Shown here one piece after another: positions 22,726-35,301 of a stretch of 64,000 bases of DNA. The notes under the pieces are model-generated. The model saw nothing but the letters and a program-made list of their open reading frames with translations. It was not told where the DNA came from and searched no databases. Source of the DNA: Bryum argenteum (lineage: Eukaryota > Streptophyta > Bryopsida > Bryales > Bryaceae); NCBI GenBank assembly GCA_037043015.1, contig CM073328.1:1909409-1973408 (forward strand). The letters run 5' to 3'. The position numbers and the translations under genes are program-made. How positions within the stretch are numbered: position 1 is the stretch's first letter; each line of letters begins with the position of its first letter.

Positions 22726-25503
22726 TCAGATTTCAAAATGGATTCTATCTCGTAGCTCCAAATCATCCATTGTGTAAGCAACACTATACTCTGCTCCAAT
22801 TCGTCTTGGACACGGAACCTTGATAAATTTGCATAATATTGATTCCACCGGACGAATACAAGTGTAATCGTAAGGGAACAGCCGATTGTTCAATATGACA
22901 TTCATACCAGTGACTTCATCCACAAGATCTGTTTGGAAATTACCAACTTCATTTTGCAGATGCAAGAAATATTCTGCGGAAAAAAAAACTCGAACCTCGC
23001 CACTAAAATCGTGGGTGAAGAACTTCTTGATTTTGGCTTTGTATGGAGTAGCACTGTTGGGATCTTTCTTTACAACTACCGTGCACCCACACCTGTAAAG
23101 CTTTCCAGAAAGCATAACAAGCTTTACTTCCTTCATCAGTGGATTCCACTGATGATTATTCCGATCTCCAAGGACCCCCTTTCTCGTCAAATACCAACGC
23201 ACATAATTTTGATACTCAGAGGGCATAATCTCTACTTTGGTATCTTTTCGGCTCACAAGAATACCTTTCAAAACAGAAGTCAAGTGGCATGCACTTGAAG
23301 AATTCCCTTTTATGCAATTCCATACTTCGGTAGCCTTTTCAATACTAGGTACTTGGATTATGCACCTTGAATGCCAATTCAAACAGGTAACTTGATCCTC
23401 AACATCAGGTTGAATTCCCTCTGGAATAATAAGAAACCTGTGAACAAGAAATAACTTCCTTTGCTCCGTAGTAAGGCCATCTCCTTCAATTTGAATTTGA
23501 TGCATAGTATTGTTGAAAATCTGCCTTCCATAAAATTGTATGTAAGATATCTCCATTTCCTTGTTGTTTGTTGTAATTTTATGGAACTTTGATACAAGTC
23601 GCTCATAAGAATAACACCAATATAATTCATGTGGACCAAAACGAAGAACATCATCCATGATATGTGCAGCACCTGTGAAATTCATGAATATAAGTTAGAA
23701 ACACACAAGATATAGTAACAAATTAAAGAACACATTAATTTTAAAAACATAAAATGAAAAAAAAAGATTAAAAAGACTCACCTGCAACATGCTCTAATGG
23801 AGCTCCGTTAGGCCCATCCAACTCTTCAGACAGAATACGCCAAGAGTGAAGCAAAGTTGTAACAATAGAAATGTCCTTTGAAGACCAACCATTAGTTCTT
23901 GTTCGGTTGAACAAATAGTGGGATATATCAACGAGAATTAGACCTAGCTTCAACCTACCTTCTGACACTTGCCCATATACTAAGCTCAATAAATGAGGCA
24001 AAACCCACTGAACAAAGAGTTGGTTTTCTTCTGCCATGAAATTAGAATGAAAATCTACTGGATTATTTGGCCAACGGCCCTGGCGTAACTCGTGAGGCCT
24101 CTCAATTGAGACCAAATCGCATAAAGACTTCACTTGCTCTATTTGTACTCCGGTGTCTTGTAACTCAGAGAAAAACTTATTAGTGTAGGTTTTGAACAAG
24201 TTTAGGCTTGTAATATGCATAACGTATGCCTGGTGGGTTGAAACCCATCCCAGTGGGCAACTAAAGCAATGTTTCTTGGATCACCCTACAATAACAATTT
24301 TGGAAAAAATAAATTCGAAGTTATTAGAAAGATTTGAACAAATGAAATCAAGAGATCAAAATAGACAAATTGATTGTAGAATCATTTCTAAATTAATAGG
24401 CAAATGAAATGAAGAAATTACTTGACACATTCTTCTCTCTGCAACTATGGTATGCCGACATTTTCTACATGAAAATTTATAGGACTGTTGATCCTCGTCC
24501 CAGCCATTTAAAAGCTCTTCGCATTTCCTAGAAACGCCTTGTGACTCATTCGACATCCTGACTGCAAACAAATTACTGGAAGCTCCCAAGCTCCTCCAGG
24601 ATTCCAGAAATCTTGAGTGATTCTGACTTTCATTCCATCCCAGAAATTTGTGATCGGGTCTATAACATCACTTGGATTTTTACCCATCCACCTCTGTCGA
24701 TTCCTCCACATCTCCAAAATCTGATGGCAAAATGTTTTTGACTTGAAAATCAAAGTCAATTGTGGTCCAATAGGTAAATAATCGAATGGTTTCATCTCTT
24801 TTCGAGGTAAAGTGCATTCTCTACACCTCTCACAACAAAGAGCACAATCTCGTTTGTTGATTTCATGAATCAAACACTGTTGCACATGTCCCGATTTGTT
24901 GCAATCCTCCAAACTAGGAGGAAAAAGCACCCCTTCGTGTGCACATTCGAGTGTTCCTACGCACAGTCTCCAACGCTCCGGGGTTACCATTCCAAAATTT
25001 GTGTACATCTCCATTAATTTTTTCCACGAATCTGGAACTCTATGACCTTGTAATTTACCGTCCCATCCAACAGGTAATTGTGATAGAAGAAATCCAAGGG
25101 GCTTATTATCGAAGTTCACTTCTTCACATCCGACTTCTTTAGTATCAATACCTCCCAGAAATTGCTTCAATAAAAAATCTTGTAATCCAATACTGGCCCC
25201 ATGTTCATCACAGACAGCTTGTACATTAATAATTTGGCTTAAAATGGCTTCTTCAAGAGACGGTTTTGTGACTTCCTCACCATGTTCTTCGGGGATACCT
25301 CCATCCTCTTCTTCATTGTTTATCTCCTGAGGTAACAATGGTTGTTGAATTTCGACATCCACAAAGTTTTCTTGAATGAGAAGTTCTTCCTCCCTCTGCC
25401 GAAGCATGTGGGTATCTACTGTTGACACCTTCAATAACCTCCCTCCCATTCTTGTACATTGTATGCATGGACATTGAACTTTGCGATCCCTATGTCTCTT
25501 CAT
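22726..25503 (-). mobile_element. CACTA (EnSpm) TNP2-like transposase gene
   Basis: Minus-strand multi-exon gene. The first exon (from 25503, MKRHRDRKVQCPCIQC) has the N-terminal PCxxC finger of TNP2 proteins, then a TNP2 core with FDYLPIGPQLTLIF, NFWDG and DFWNPGGAWELPV. A segment to a GTAATT donor at 24421 carries CRKCRHTIVA. Exon 24285-23782 opens with GDPRNIALVAHWDGF, the TNP2 D-x-RN..DGF motif, and later GPNGAPLEHVAG; it ends at a GTGAGT donor. Exon 23672-22726 starts AAHIMDDVLRFGP, ELYWCYSYERL and TNNKEMEISY, a DUF4218-like block, and runs to a stop. Two frame changes (near 24560 and 24230) are not explained by clean introns, so activity is doubtful. No terminal CACTA repeats were located. 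Confidence 0.65.
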
Positions 25504-25527
25504 TGTGATGCTCCTGCATTTATACAA

Positions 25528-26359
25528 GCAATTCTCTTCAGACTACAATTATTGTCACATGATTTTGAGAAACCTAACAGATTCAAAATAGACATTGACC
25601 ATAACACCTAAGAACACAATTATCTAGGAGGATAAAAACTCCTCACACTGTCGAATGTGAAACTCTAATATCGTCATTTTCTGCAGCAAGAAATCTAATC
25701 CAATTCTAAGCAAAAGTGACAGACAGCATCGCAAGAAGCACGCCTACACTGCCGCGTCCTCCTTTTTCTAAACGTCCTTTTCGCAACAAATCGATTTCCA
25801 CATCATTGTCAAGTACACCCACATGCTACGCAATGAATGCTCGAATTTGCTACTACAAAACAATAAACAACGTCAACATGAAAGCACTTCGTAGCGCCCA
25901 TGCCATGAAACAGGAACGTGGTGAAGTATATTATCTAAAACTACATTGCTAATGCAGGTCCCGCCTGAAAACAGGTTGCGATCCGATACCACCACTCCAC
26001 ATGCCCGCCGAACCCAAAGCGTAAAGACGAAACCCCGGCGGCTCGAAAACGAAAAACTATCATTCAATCTAAGCGCTCCGCCGGTCTCGCATTCCCAAAG
26101 ATCTACACTACTCGCAAGTTCGTCACTCCGATATTCTCACTACAATCAGTTTCCGAAGCTCCAAACCGCAAAATACGCACTCCAAACCTCACATTCCCGA
26201 AGACCTATCTCGATCTCCACTCTCTGCAAGTTGGGTCCAGAAGTACCTGAGTGAAAAAAGCGTTACTCGTCGTTCTTGGCTTAGCACCTCGGACAAGAAA
26301 GAATCCACGCCAAGAAGCTACAAAGACGATAGAAACCAACAAGACAATTAAAGGCTTAC
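25528..26359. other. Upstream region of the transposase gene
   Basis: No gene is supported here. The plus-strand frame at 25946-26254 has no motif. The region may be promoter or interior of the CACTA element. Confidence 0.3.
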
Positions 26360-26592
26360 CTTCGACGGAGAGGTTTGGTGTAAATCTCCGTTCCGAGAGC
26401 TTCGTCCAGCGGATTCTTGTAACGACCGCCGTTGTGATGAAACCGTCCCTCGGATCCGTTTCCTTGCAACACCACTTGTCCGGCGCTGTTGGTGTCCGGC
26501 GTCGTGGCAGGAGTATCAGACACCACCCAAAAGATCGAGTCCAGCAGGCTTGTCGGTGTCGTTAGCCGCGGAAGAGTTCTACACGGCTGCAA
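26360..26592 (-). CDS. Exon-like open frame with a good splice donor
   Basis: The minus-strand frame reads CRTLPRLTTPTSLLDSIFW.. and ends ..EIYTKPLRR at a consensus GTAAGC donor (26354-26359); a TTTGCAG acceptor precedes it near 26585. An internal frame with both splice signals looks like one exon of a spliced gene, perhaps captured by the surrounding transposon. I do not recognise the family. Confidence 0.25.
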
Positions 26593-26900
26593 ACAAGCAC
26601 CACATCGTCACGCCCACGATCCTTTCACGGTTTGGTACTGAAAATTTCTAGTTTCAATCTCGTGAAAGTTGAATCCAACACGAATCCAAAAATCAGAGCA
26701 CTCCATAACTAAAAGAGAGATTCATGAAAGTTAATTACGAATCTGCTCTCCCTCAAAATGCGAGCATTCTTCAACAAAGAGAAAATGTGATCTGGATGTT
26801 CAAGATTGATATCTCCCAAAAGTGTATAATCATGCCACTAGCCCACTACCGGGACTAACTTGTTACATCAATGATTGACGCACCTTTAGTTCTTTACTAA

Positions 26901-26980
26901 CCTGTTACATCATGAATGCACCCCCACTCACCTGTTACATCATGAATACACCCCCACTCACCTGTTACATCGTCGATGAA
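26901..26980. repeat. 30-bp tandem repeat
   Basis: CCTGTTACATCATGAATGCA plus CCCCCACTCA repeats at 26901 and 26931, with a partial third copy at 26961. It is followed at about 26976-27078 by a run of GATGAAAACC-type decamers. Confidence 0.7.
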
Positions 26981-27078
26981 AACTAGATGAAAACCAGATG
27001 AAAACCTGGTGGAAACTGGGTGAAAACCGGGTGAAAACCGGATGAAACCAGATGAAACCCGATGAGAACCGGATGAAA
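26976..27078. repeat. Degenerate GATGAAAACCG minisatellite
   Basis: About ten imperfect copies of a 10-11 bp unit (GATGAAAACC, GGTGAAAACC, GATGAAACC). The unit reappears singly at 28080-28125. Confidence 0.6.
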
Positions 27079-27512
27079 TTTTTGCAAGCCATGAATTGTA
27101 CCTTACTTGAAGCTGTTGGTGTAGAAGATCACACTAACTTCGATGAGTCACGGTGGAGAAGATGAAGTTGCCATGCTCACTCCGGCTGCAGTCACAGAAA
27201 ACTAGCGTAACTTCTGGTGCACTCTTGTCGTATCGTGGGCTAGCTCAAGAGTTTGTCAGATCCCCACTCCAGTTATGGAGAGAGATAGGACCGATCATCT
27301 TACGTTTCAAACTAGAATTGCTGGGAGTGTAATAACCTCCCTGAAACTTGTGGAGTTTTTTCCCTTTACGCTGAATTGTACTGAAAAGTGCGAGAACGGT
27401 GCATTTCTAGCCACCCTTTCAATGTCTACTTACTTTCATTGCCTCCGGTGAACATTAGTTTACGAATCCTCTGGGTAGAATTGCTAACAGGCAGGTTCTG
27501 TGAGTGCCGCAG

Positions 27513-27757
27513 GGACAGAGAGGTGCAATGAGGCACTTGAGAAGCTCAAAGCAAAGTACGACCTTGTGGTGAACATTCAAGGAGATGAGCCTCTCATTGA
27601 GCCTGTTGTCGTTGATGGCATTGTCCTTGCATTGCAGGTATGACGCTGTCCATTACTTTGTTAACTTTATTGTTTCTAGTTAGTATATTGAAATGGGAAG
27701 AGCATGTGGTTGTGGCAGAGATCGCCAGATGCTGTGTATAGCACCGCCGTAAAATTG
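27513..27757 (+). pseudogene. KDSB: Captured fragment of CMP-Kdo synthetase, two partial exons
   Basis: Exon 27513-27637 lies between a CCGCAG acceptor and a GTATGA donor and reads TERCNEALEKL, KYDLVVNIQGDEPLIEP and ALQ. This is the nucleotide-binding NIQGDEPLI region of 3-deoxy-manno-octulosonate cytidylyltransferase. After an 81-bp intron ending GGCAG, exon 27719 reads RSPDAVYSTAVK, the next conserved block. Homology then stops. In plants the enzyme activates Kdo for rhamnogalacturonan II. The rest of the gene is absent from the window, so this is a gene fragment with its intron retained, hence a DNA-level capture rather than a retrocopy. It lies between the TNP2 gene and the unknown gene to the right. 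Confidence 0.78.
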
Positions 27758-28584
27758 GCTATGCTTTATATTTCTCTCGCGGTCTTTTACCCTCTAACAA
27801 GGAAGTCTGATTCGCAAATTCTAAAAGTAGAATGAGAGCTTTACACTTGCTTTTGGATTATCCGCAGTTAGCATCAAGATTTGATACTTCTGGTGCAAAT
27901 CGAATTCAATCATACTCTTGGATCATCTTCCTACGGAATTCGGAAGAGCTACGATCTGGATCGTTAAGGTTTGATCGAGAATCTCCTTCTTGTACATATT
28001 TAGGTTAGTTCATGTTGCGCTTTGGTGTTTCAGAATTTCTCAGAGGTATCGCTTGGTTGTGCAGGAGAATTGCCTGAGATGGATGAAAGTTCAAGATGGA
28101 TGAAAGTTAAAAATGGATGAAAACGAGCAAATGGGCGCGTAAGTTTACGCTGTCATTTTCTAATTTCCGAACCGCTAATTTTTGAACTGTTAATCGATCT
28201 GTGCAGTCTATTGTTTGATTCCAAGTCGACTCTAGCTTTCCATTCTTTAGTTCTTGTCATTCTTGAATCGGGACTGAAATTGAAGTGCGAGGAGCCTCCT
28301 GGTTGAGCGACATCGAGAATTTTTGCTAAGGTATCTTGAATCATGATCTGTTTGTGTGACATCTTGCAATTAGCAAAGTAGTTTAATGAGTTAATGTAGT
28401 ATTGACTTTTTAGTTTCTTTGGAAATGGTAGTTTCATGTTAGTCTTTAGTCATCATGATAGTCAATGTGCTTGGTGTTGATCGATACTCCCAGAATGCTT
28501 ACGGCAGTAGGTTAATGGCAAATACATCTAATTACATAATCTCTCATGACCTAGAATGCTTGGAACTTGTAGTAGCTCTTTCAA

Positions 28585-30824
28585 ATGACATCAATCAGGA
28601 AGAGGAAGTTGAAAAGCTTGAATGGCTTCGAGGACACTCCAAGTAACAATCTCTTCATGAGAAGAGAGCAAACGATGAAGGATAACAACGACAAATTACT
28701 CTCCTTAGGCTTGCCACCTATGATTCCCTTGCAAGCAACACCAACTAGGCTCCCTTCTCTTGCATCTAGGGCAAGCAAGGGCCAGACTTCTGCCTCTCTA
28801 CCGGCATCAACAAAAAGTTCAGAGTCTCGTCATCAGGTGCGAATGCCTCCAATCCAGCCATCAACAACAAGAAGTTCAGAGTCTCGTCATCAGGTGCGAA
28901 TGCCTCCAATCCAGCCATCAACAACAAGAAGTTCAGAGTCTCGTCAGCGAATGCCTCCAATCCAGCCATCAACAAGAAGTTCACAATCTCGTCATCAGGT
29001 TCTGCGAATGCCTCCAATCCAACCATCAACAGAAATCTCGCATTCCGCTTCAACAGTTGTGCATCCTTCTGCATCAAAGAAGAAATCTATTTCTGGATCT
29101 ACTCTTCGTCAAAGGTTAAATGATTTTTTTATTTTTTTATTTTATTCTAAGCTCGTTTTTGTTATTTCATTTTTGAAGAATATTGTTTTATTAATTGATT
29201 CATATTTCTATTTATGAAGTTGCTAATGATTCATTTGTTATTAAGTTATTCAGTTCTATGGGAGGTGGTTCGTTGGTTCAAACTCCAACTTATGAGCAAA
29301 TCTTTTGCCCAGCAAGCATGCAACTGAAAGAACCTGGGAAACTATACGGAAAAGCTTTTTTAAGGAGGCTTTTCTACACGCAGTATTTGACTTTGATGAC
29401 TAACAAAAGGATTATGAAAGGATGGTTGGTTGATGGAGGTTTATTTCATAATCCTCCGAAACTTAAGGATCCGGTTGAAGCTGCTCGTTTGAAAGAGCTC
29501 ATTGATGCCAAAGAGTTAAATCTAGCTGCTCTTATTTTTGGCTTTACTACTTACCGTATGTTACCACGTGACATATACGAGACTTTGAAGGAGATGCTAC
29601 ATTACGCAAAAAAGAAGTTACACCGGAATGCTCAAGGAACTCTTCAAACTCAAAATGAGGTATTTTTTCATCTTCAATTTGTTATGGTTTGTCTTTCTAT
29701 TTTAATTTTTTTTTGGGACTTCTTTTTTGTGATTCTGATTTTAGTTCATCCTTTTCAAGTATTCTAATGTTTAATGTATGATGTATGTTCAATGCATATG
29801 TAATGTAGGGTGAACATGAAGATGGAGTGGGTGAACAGGTCGATGTTGCAGACCAACGAAAGACTGCACCAATTCTTCCTCAAAGGCGAGTTCTTTCACT
29901 TCCCAACTTCTTTGTTTCATTGCTTTTTAATATCTTCTTGTGATAATGGGTATTCAATGTTGGATAATACTAATGCAAATTCATGTAGTGCAAGAGTGAA
30001 ATGATCCACTATTTTTTGTTGTTCATTTGAGTCTTTTGCCATACTTTGTGTTGAATATTGTTACATTCAACCTTAGTTTCAAAAGGTAAATAGATTGATT
30101 TATTAATTATTATTTTAATAAAACGTGGATTGAATTTTTTGGCAGTATGGAAATTCAAGATGAGCTTAATTTTGGAGATACCCAGGTATTTGGTTTTGTT
30201 TCTCTTTTAGACGGTCTAATTGTTTTTTTATCGAGCAACTCTTTGATTTTGTTTTTCTTTTGACCCTCTAATTGGGTGTTTTATCAAGCAACTCTTCTTA
30301 CATCAAAATTCATGTTCATGGTTTTTTCATTCAGGGTGTTGAAGTAGTGGTAGAGACTCAAGTCTTTGATGCTTCAACAATTAAAGAAAATGCTACTTGT
30401 TCCTCAGGAGAGCCTTGCTGTAAGTTTTTTTTACAAATGAATTTTAAACTTTTAATGTTTTAAATTGTTGTTAGTTTTGAATAATGTTTGTAGTTTTTTG
30501 TTTACTTTTTTATTTTACCTTTTTTTATGAATTATAATTTATGTGTGCTTTATGTTATTGGCAGTGACAAGAAATAGAAGGGGGAAACAAACCTTGCCAA
30601 ACGTAGCTTTACCTCAAGGTCCTCCAATTCTACCATTACAACTAGTTGAAAAACTAGTAATTGACTCTTTTGGATACACAGACATTGATGACATGTATGC
30701 CAACATTCGTAAATACATGAAGAAGGAGAATCAAATGTCCAAGAAGAAGGTATTTGTGGACTTCAAGAACGTTTCAGATGAAGAGGCTATCAGATTGGTG
30801 GGAAAGTATCTCATGCAAGGTTGA
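28585..30824 (+). CDS. Unknown multi-exon gene with Ser/Pro tandem repeats
   Basis: Exons read on the plus strand with good splice sites: 28585 to about 29114 (MTSIRKRKLKSLNG.., then four copies of SSESRHQVRMPPIQPSTTR, donor CAAAG/GTTAAA); about 29254-29658 (SMGGGSLVQTPTYEQIF.., LVDGGLFHNPPKLKDPVEAA, LIFGFTTYRMLPRD; donor GAG/GTATTT); about 29810-29881 (GEHEDGVGEQVDVAD); about 30146-30186 (MEIQDELNFGDTQ); about 30336-30420 (GVEVVVETQVFDAS); and 30566-30824 (TRNRRGKQTLPNVALPQGPP.., FVDFKNVSDEEAIRLVGKYL). Some joins are inferred. I recognise no domain. The position opposite a divergent TNP2 gene suggests the accessory (TNP1-like) gene of the same CACTA element, but this is a guess from context. 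Confidence 0.4.
28817..29030 (+). repeat. 54-63 bp coding tandem repeat, about four copies
   Basis: AGTTCAGAGTCTCGTCATCA followed by GGTGCGAATGCCTCCAATCC repeats with small in-frame length differences. It encodes SSESRHQVRMPPIQPST units in the unknown gene. Confidence 0.8.
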
Positions 30825-31144
30825 AAATAGTATCAAATGGCAAATAAGCTCAAGTGGTGAGTTGGTTTTTTTTGGCATTGGTGGTTTGAGCAATTGCTAT
30901 TTTGCCATCATACAACTATTGTGTATTATACAAACACTTTGAAAGTACATGACATTTCTTAGGTTTTGAATTTTACTTGTTGTGCACTTGTGCAGGTAAG
31001 AAGAGGAGCGGCAAGGGATTGCAAAGTGATATAGTAGATAGTTTCGTTTACATTGCTTTTGATTTACATTGCTAAACTTTCACATGTATTTTGACATTTC
31101 AGATTGAAAGAATTTTGTGAAAAATAAATTCAATTTTGTCACTA

Positions 31145-31234
31145 TACTTCCCACATTGTAATTTCACTAAAACTTCCCACATTGTAATTTCACTAAAACT
31201 TCCCACATTGTAATTTCACTAAAACTTCCCACAT
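31145..31234. repeat. 26-bp tandem repeat, 3.5 copies
   Basis: ACTTCCCACATTGTAATTTC plus ACTAAA is repeated head to tail just past the 3' end of the unknown gene, in a position that would be subterminal if a transposon end lies nearby. Confidence 0.75.
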
Positions 31235-32053
31235 GGTTTTTTATATAAAGTTTCCCAGGCATAGTGGTGGGTGGGTTTTGTGTAATTCCTTCTATGTTTA
31301 CCACATGTTTGCCACATACCTTCCTTTTGTTATTCCCATCTCTTTCCTACATGGTATTTTGTCCCATTTTTTCCACCAGGGAATGGTCCAATTTTTACCT
31401 GCACCATTTATGCTCTTTACCAGGGAAAGAGAAGGAAAATGCTGTGTAAAATCCCATCAGGGAATAGGCTCTACCTTCCTTGGTACCACTCATGATCAAG
31501 TTGTCATCAGAAATTGTGCAAACCTTTTTATATGAGAGAAAAAAAATGATAGAATTTGTTGCTATAGCAGTGGGACATATTGGGATTGTCAAACATTCCC
31601 AATTTTGTTGAATATTTATTGTTAAGAAATTTAAGAGCATGAATTGAATTGAAGAGCGGTAATTATGGTAAAAGTGGTTAAGATATATCACACGAACAAA
31701 TCAAACATAAAATTGTAAAAACCTACATTACATGTGTCAAATGTTTATGAATTACATATATTAAGTCATCAACCTTTAGTTAGACAAAAATTTATAAATA
31801 TTAAAAGTGGTGAAGTTTACTAGTACTAGTTACTATTCTACTTCTTTCATGGGAAAATTTCAACCATCACTAGTAGAGAAACATATCGTTAGTTATTTAG
31901 TGACAATAACCAAAAGTGTTCTACATATGTCACTAGTTAGTTTTTAGTCATTGAGAACATTTTTAGTTGATATTGTTAGTGGTTAACTAAGGACCTAGTG
32001 TTCTACTAAACTACCCGGAAGTCAATCCGCATTATTGTCGTCGAAGAAGTTGA
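31235..32053. other. No gene recognised; possible CACTA terminus at 31868
   Basis: Mostly AT-rich DNA. CACTAGTAGAGAAACATATC at 31868 resembles the outer end of plant CACTA elements and is followed by TAGTGACA/TCACTAG subterminal words. The matching opposite terminus was not found within the window. Confidence 0.3.
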
Positions 32054-33808
32054 ATGCACACTTGGACTTCGCATTTGCTCATAGGGACTTCTCACTTCTA
32101 TTACCTAAACCGTTTCAGGTCAAAGACTATGCTCCATGAGGTTCTAACCATTATGCATAATAAGATGAACCACTCAAAAACAGCCTCACCTGCCTTATCT
32201 CACAAGATGAAGAACTTAGATGGTCTCATGAAGTTGCCTATTGCAGTAACAGAAATTCTTGCTCATGGTCATGTAGATCAACGTTATGCACATTTCGGAC
32301 AGTCAAGTTGATATTTTCTCACATGATGCTAATTACACAGTGGGCTCCTTCGCTAAGCTGCTGCATGATCTAGAAGCTCCACCAAAATCCTTGTCTCGAC
32401 AACTATTTTCGGAGCCACCTTCACATCCATTATAATTATGCTGCTCTTTTACATGGTTCAGAGGCGTGTATGGACTCCCTCGGCCCGATTCGAGACAGCT
32501 TGGTTCCCGCTAAGTCATTGCCTCCCATATTGAATGTTCAAATTGACAATGCTGTTAGCGACAACAAAAATAGATTCGTATTTTGTTTCTGGTCTCTATT
32601 GGTTGCCAAACGCGTATTCAGGGAGGCATATGTTAATTTTATGCTAGTTGGCCACACTCATGACAACATTGATGCATTATTTGGCCGATGGAGCATGGTG
32701 TTGCATGAGGATAATCCTACTATTCCTCTTCTTATGAAATCTTTCATGAAGCTAGAGAAGTTTCCTGTCATTCTTCATCTCGTACAAGAGGTTCCAAACT
32801 TTAAGTCTTTCATTCAGGAGTGGTTACTAGAAGGTGATGAAGCATTAGTATGGCATACAAAAGCACATCAGTTCAAGTTCTTCATGGATGCAAATGGATG
32901 CCCCCTTATGAAATACAAAATTCTTTCTCATGACGAGGAATGGCTTTTGAGAGGTGATGTCAATGGCATTAAGTTATGGAAGGAGGACTGCGAAGGTAGA
33001 TCGTTATGGCCCCGAGGAGTACCGAATGCTGTGCAACCAGTAAAGATGCGACATTTGCCTGAGCCCCGAGGTGGTGAAAGGGGTTATGGGTTTTGTTAAT
33101 CATTGGGAGCGATTATCGCGTGAGTCTATTGAATCACGCAGATTGTATGAGCCTCTTTCTTATTATTGGAGTGGAGTGAAAGATGCTCTTTGTATACCTA
33201 TGGATACTCCAATATCACTACAAGATGGGATAGCCTCAACTTTGGATGAACCATCACCGTTGCACCATGGTTTTGGCCCACAACTGGTCTTAGGCATACT
33301 CTAGAAGATGAGTTAACCATGGACGGAATTGTGCACGAAGAGTACGAACAAGATGATGATTTTGTTGGCCATGGACGTGATTGTCCAAATCCTTCATTCC
33401 GATTTGGACGAGACCTCTACAAAGGGTATTTCGTTGCTCTACGTCTATGTCAGTGGCACCAATGGTCGTCCTTTTTGGCATGGGCGTGCTATGTCAGATC
33501 CAAATTCAAACTCGGACTTACCCAACACGGTTCAAATACAGTTTTTCCGCCCTATATCACGCGATAGGGATGTTCACGATTATTATACGAATTGGGATAC
33601 AAATAAAAAGCTTCGTTGGACGGTTGAGAGAGGTGTAAACATATCTACACAAAGTACAGATGCCATTTTCACTGCGTGGAAATCTAGAAGTAGGCAATAC
33701 AACAAAGATAGCAGTTTAGGGCAAGATGTTTCTATTTCAATACCAGAGAGTCAGATAAATATCATTATGGCCTTTCTGAGGGAACTTGCAACTTCTACCT
33801 TTGAGTAG
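32054..33808 (+). pseudogene. Decayed DUF7869-type transposon protein
   Basis: Readable blocks in order: NKMNHSKTASPALSHKMKNL, LMKLPIAVTE, LAHGHVDQRYAH (32.1-32.3 kb); LNVQIDNAVSDNKNRFVFCF, then VGHTHDNIDALFGRWSMVL (32.5-32.7 kb); KFFMDANGCPLMKYKIL; GVMGFVNHWERLS (33.1 kb); DLYKGYFVAL; GRPFWHGRAMSDPNSN and DVHDYYTNWDTNKKLRW (33.4-33.6 kb). The QIDN..NKN and VGHTH-x-[ND]-ID signature is that of DUF7869 proteins, which occur in transposon-like families of plants and fungi. Stops in the 32.3-32.47 kb stretch and frame shifts near 33.07 and 33.44 kb show it is dead. Confidence 0.7.
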
Positions 33809-35205
33809 TCTAACTTACATTATAGAAGTTAAATGAGTGCGGTGTACGCTTGTTATAGCTTATAGTCGACAATGAAGATAATCTATTTTCGAGTGTACAA
33901 TCTATAGTACTGTATTCCATAATATATTCTATAATTCTTATATATACACACATATAAGTGTGTTTTGTTTGCAAAAGTTTGGATTCTACGATTCCATTGT
34001 CGTGGTATTCATAACAATTATAGTCACTCCTGAAATATGACAATCTTCAAATATTATTGAATGAGTTTGAAAGGTGTTATGTTTGGAATAAAGATGATTA
34101 TTATGGGGAGTCATAACAGCACGTTACAACTTCCGAATGGCGGATGAGAGCATTGCAGCACAAACGGAAGGTCCGAGTTTGAATCTTGTAGATCCCATTT
34201 GAGTTGCTGTTGTGCTATTGGTTACTTGATATCGCTAGTTAAAATGCAAGAAACAATTTGTACCAATCACCGAGTCCGGTACTAGCAATTTGTGATCAGT
34301 GCTTGACATTGTGCTAACACTAGTAATCTTTCTCACTTCTTTTTGGTTTTGTATTTATTATATAAGCATACTTCGTACTAATTACTTTTTACTACTAAGA
34401 TCATCTCCCAATTTAGTGGAAATTTATTTTTCAGGATACATATGCCATACAGGGAGCATTCAATGTTCATGTGCATTTTTAGCTCAACCCTAGGCCCTGT
34501 ATTGATTTGGGAGATTATAATACTCCCAATATAATGAATATCGGGTTTAGTGTATACAGCTGCTCTATGGCACCATATAATCTTGAATTATTCCCCTTCC
34601 ATAGTCACTTGTTACTCTTGAATTCACTATCCACTGAAACTTGCCTGTCAGGGGCATTAATTCATTAGAGGCCTTGTTCTGGGGGGTTCTAGGGGCCCGG
34701 GCAAGGGGCCTGCAAGGTTTGGAGGGATTTATCCCATACTGTTTGGAGCCGCTTCCTCTCCCTAAAAAGTATAAGAAGGTTGGGGGCAGGGCCCGACTAA
34801 ACGATGTTTTGATTTTAAATGCATCACACGTCCATGTGGCACCCCTTCAAGGGTCCATGTGGCAAAACAGGCCCCCAGAAGCTTCATCTTAATTAATTAA
34901 TTATAAATTATAGCCAGTGACACTATACACCTTAAGTGCCTATGACATACTATACATTCACTATCTTTCATTTTTTTTCATTTAAGTCAATATGTAATTT
35001 GAATTTTTCCGTTTTAAAGTATTAAGCATCAACTTTACGAATTCCCCAAGTACATATGGACTTGCTTGATGGTAATTTCATGAAAATTTTCCTTCCATTC
35101 CTTCCAAAAAAACATAATTGAAATACACCTCAACCCCTGTAGATTCCTTAAACCCATAATTTGAGTTTACAATGCAGTAGGAAGTGCATTCATGTCTCGT
35201 ATTGA
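33809..35205. other. No gene recognised
   Basis: AT-rich DNA with a GC-richer patch at 34680-34880. A tRNA-like B-box word near 34170 was judged too weak to call. No open frame has support. Confidence 0.4.
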
Positions 35206-35301
35206 AATGAGCATTCCTAATATCCTATACGCGGTGAGCCATTCCAGTAAACAGTCATGGCCAGTAGCTCTTGAAAGGTAATTTTGAGTAGTGCAGCTTT
35301 G

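Noticed and set aside
26901-27078. CRISPR-like array
   Set aside because: Direct tandem units with no unique spacers, in a spliced eukaryotic genome.
27513-27757. Bacterial CMP-Kdo synthetase by horizontal transfer
   Set aside because: An intron with GT/AG ends separates the two conserved blocks, and plants have their own enzyme; capture of a plant gene is simpler.
34130-34200. tRNA or tRNA-derived SINE
   Set aside because: A B-box-like GGTCCGAGTTTGAATC word is present, but no A-box, acceptor stem or poly-A tail could be fitted.
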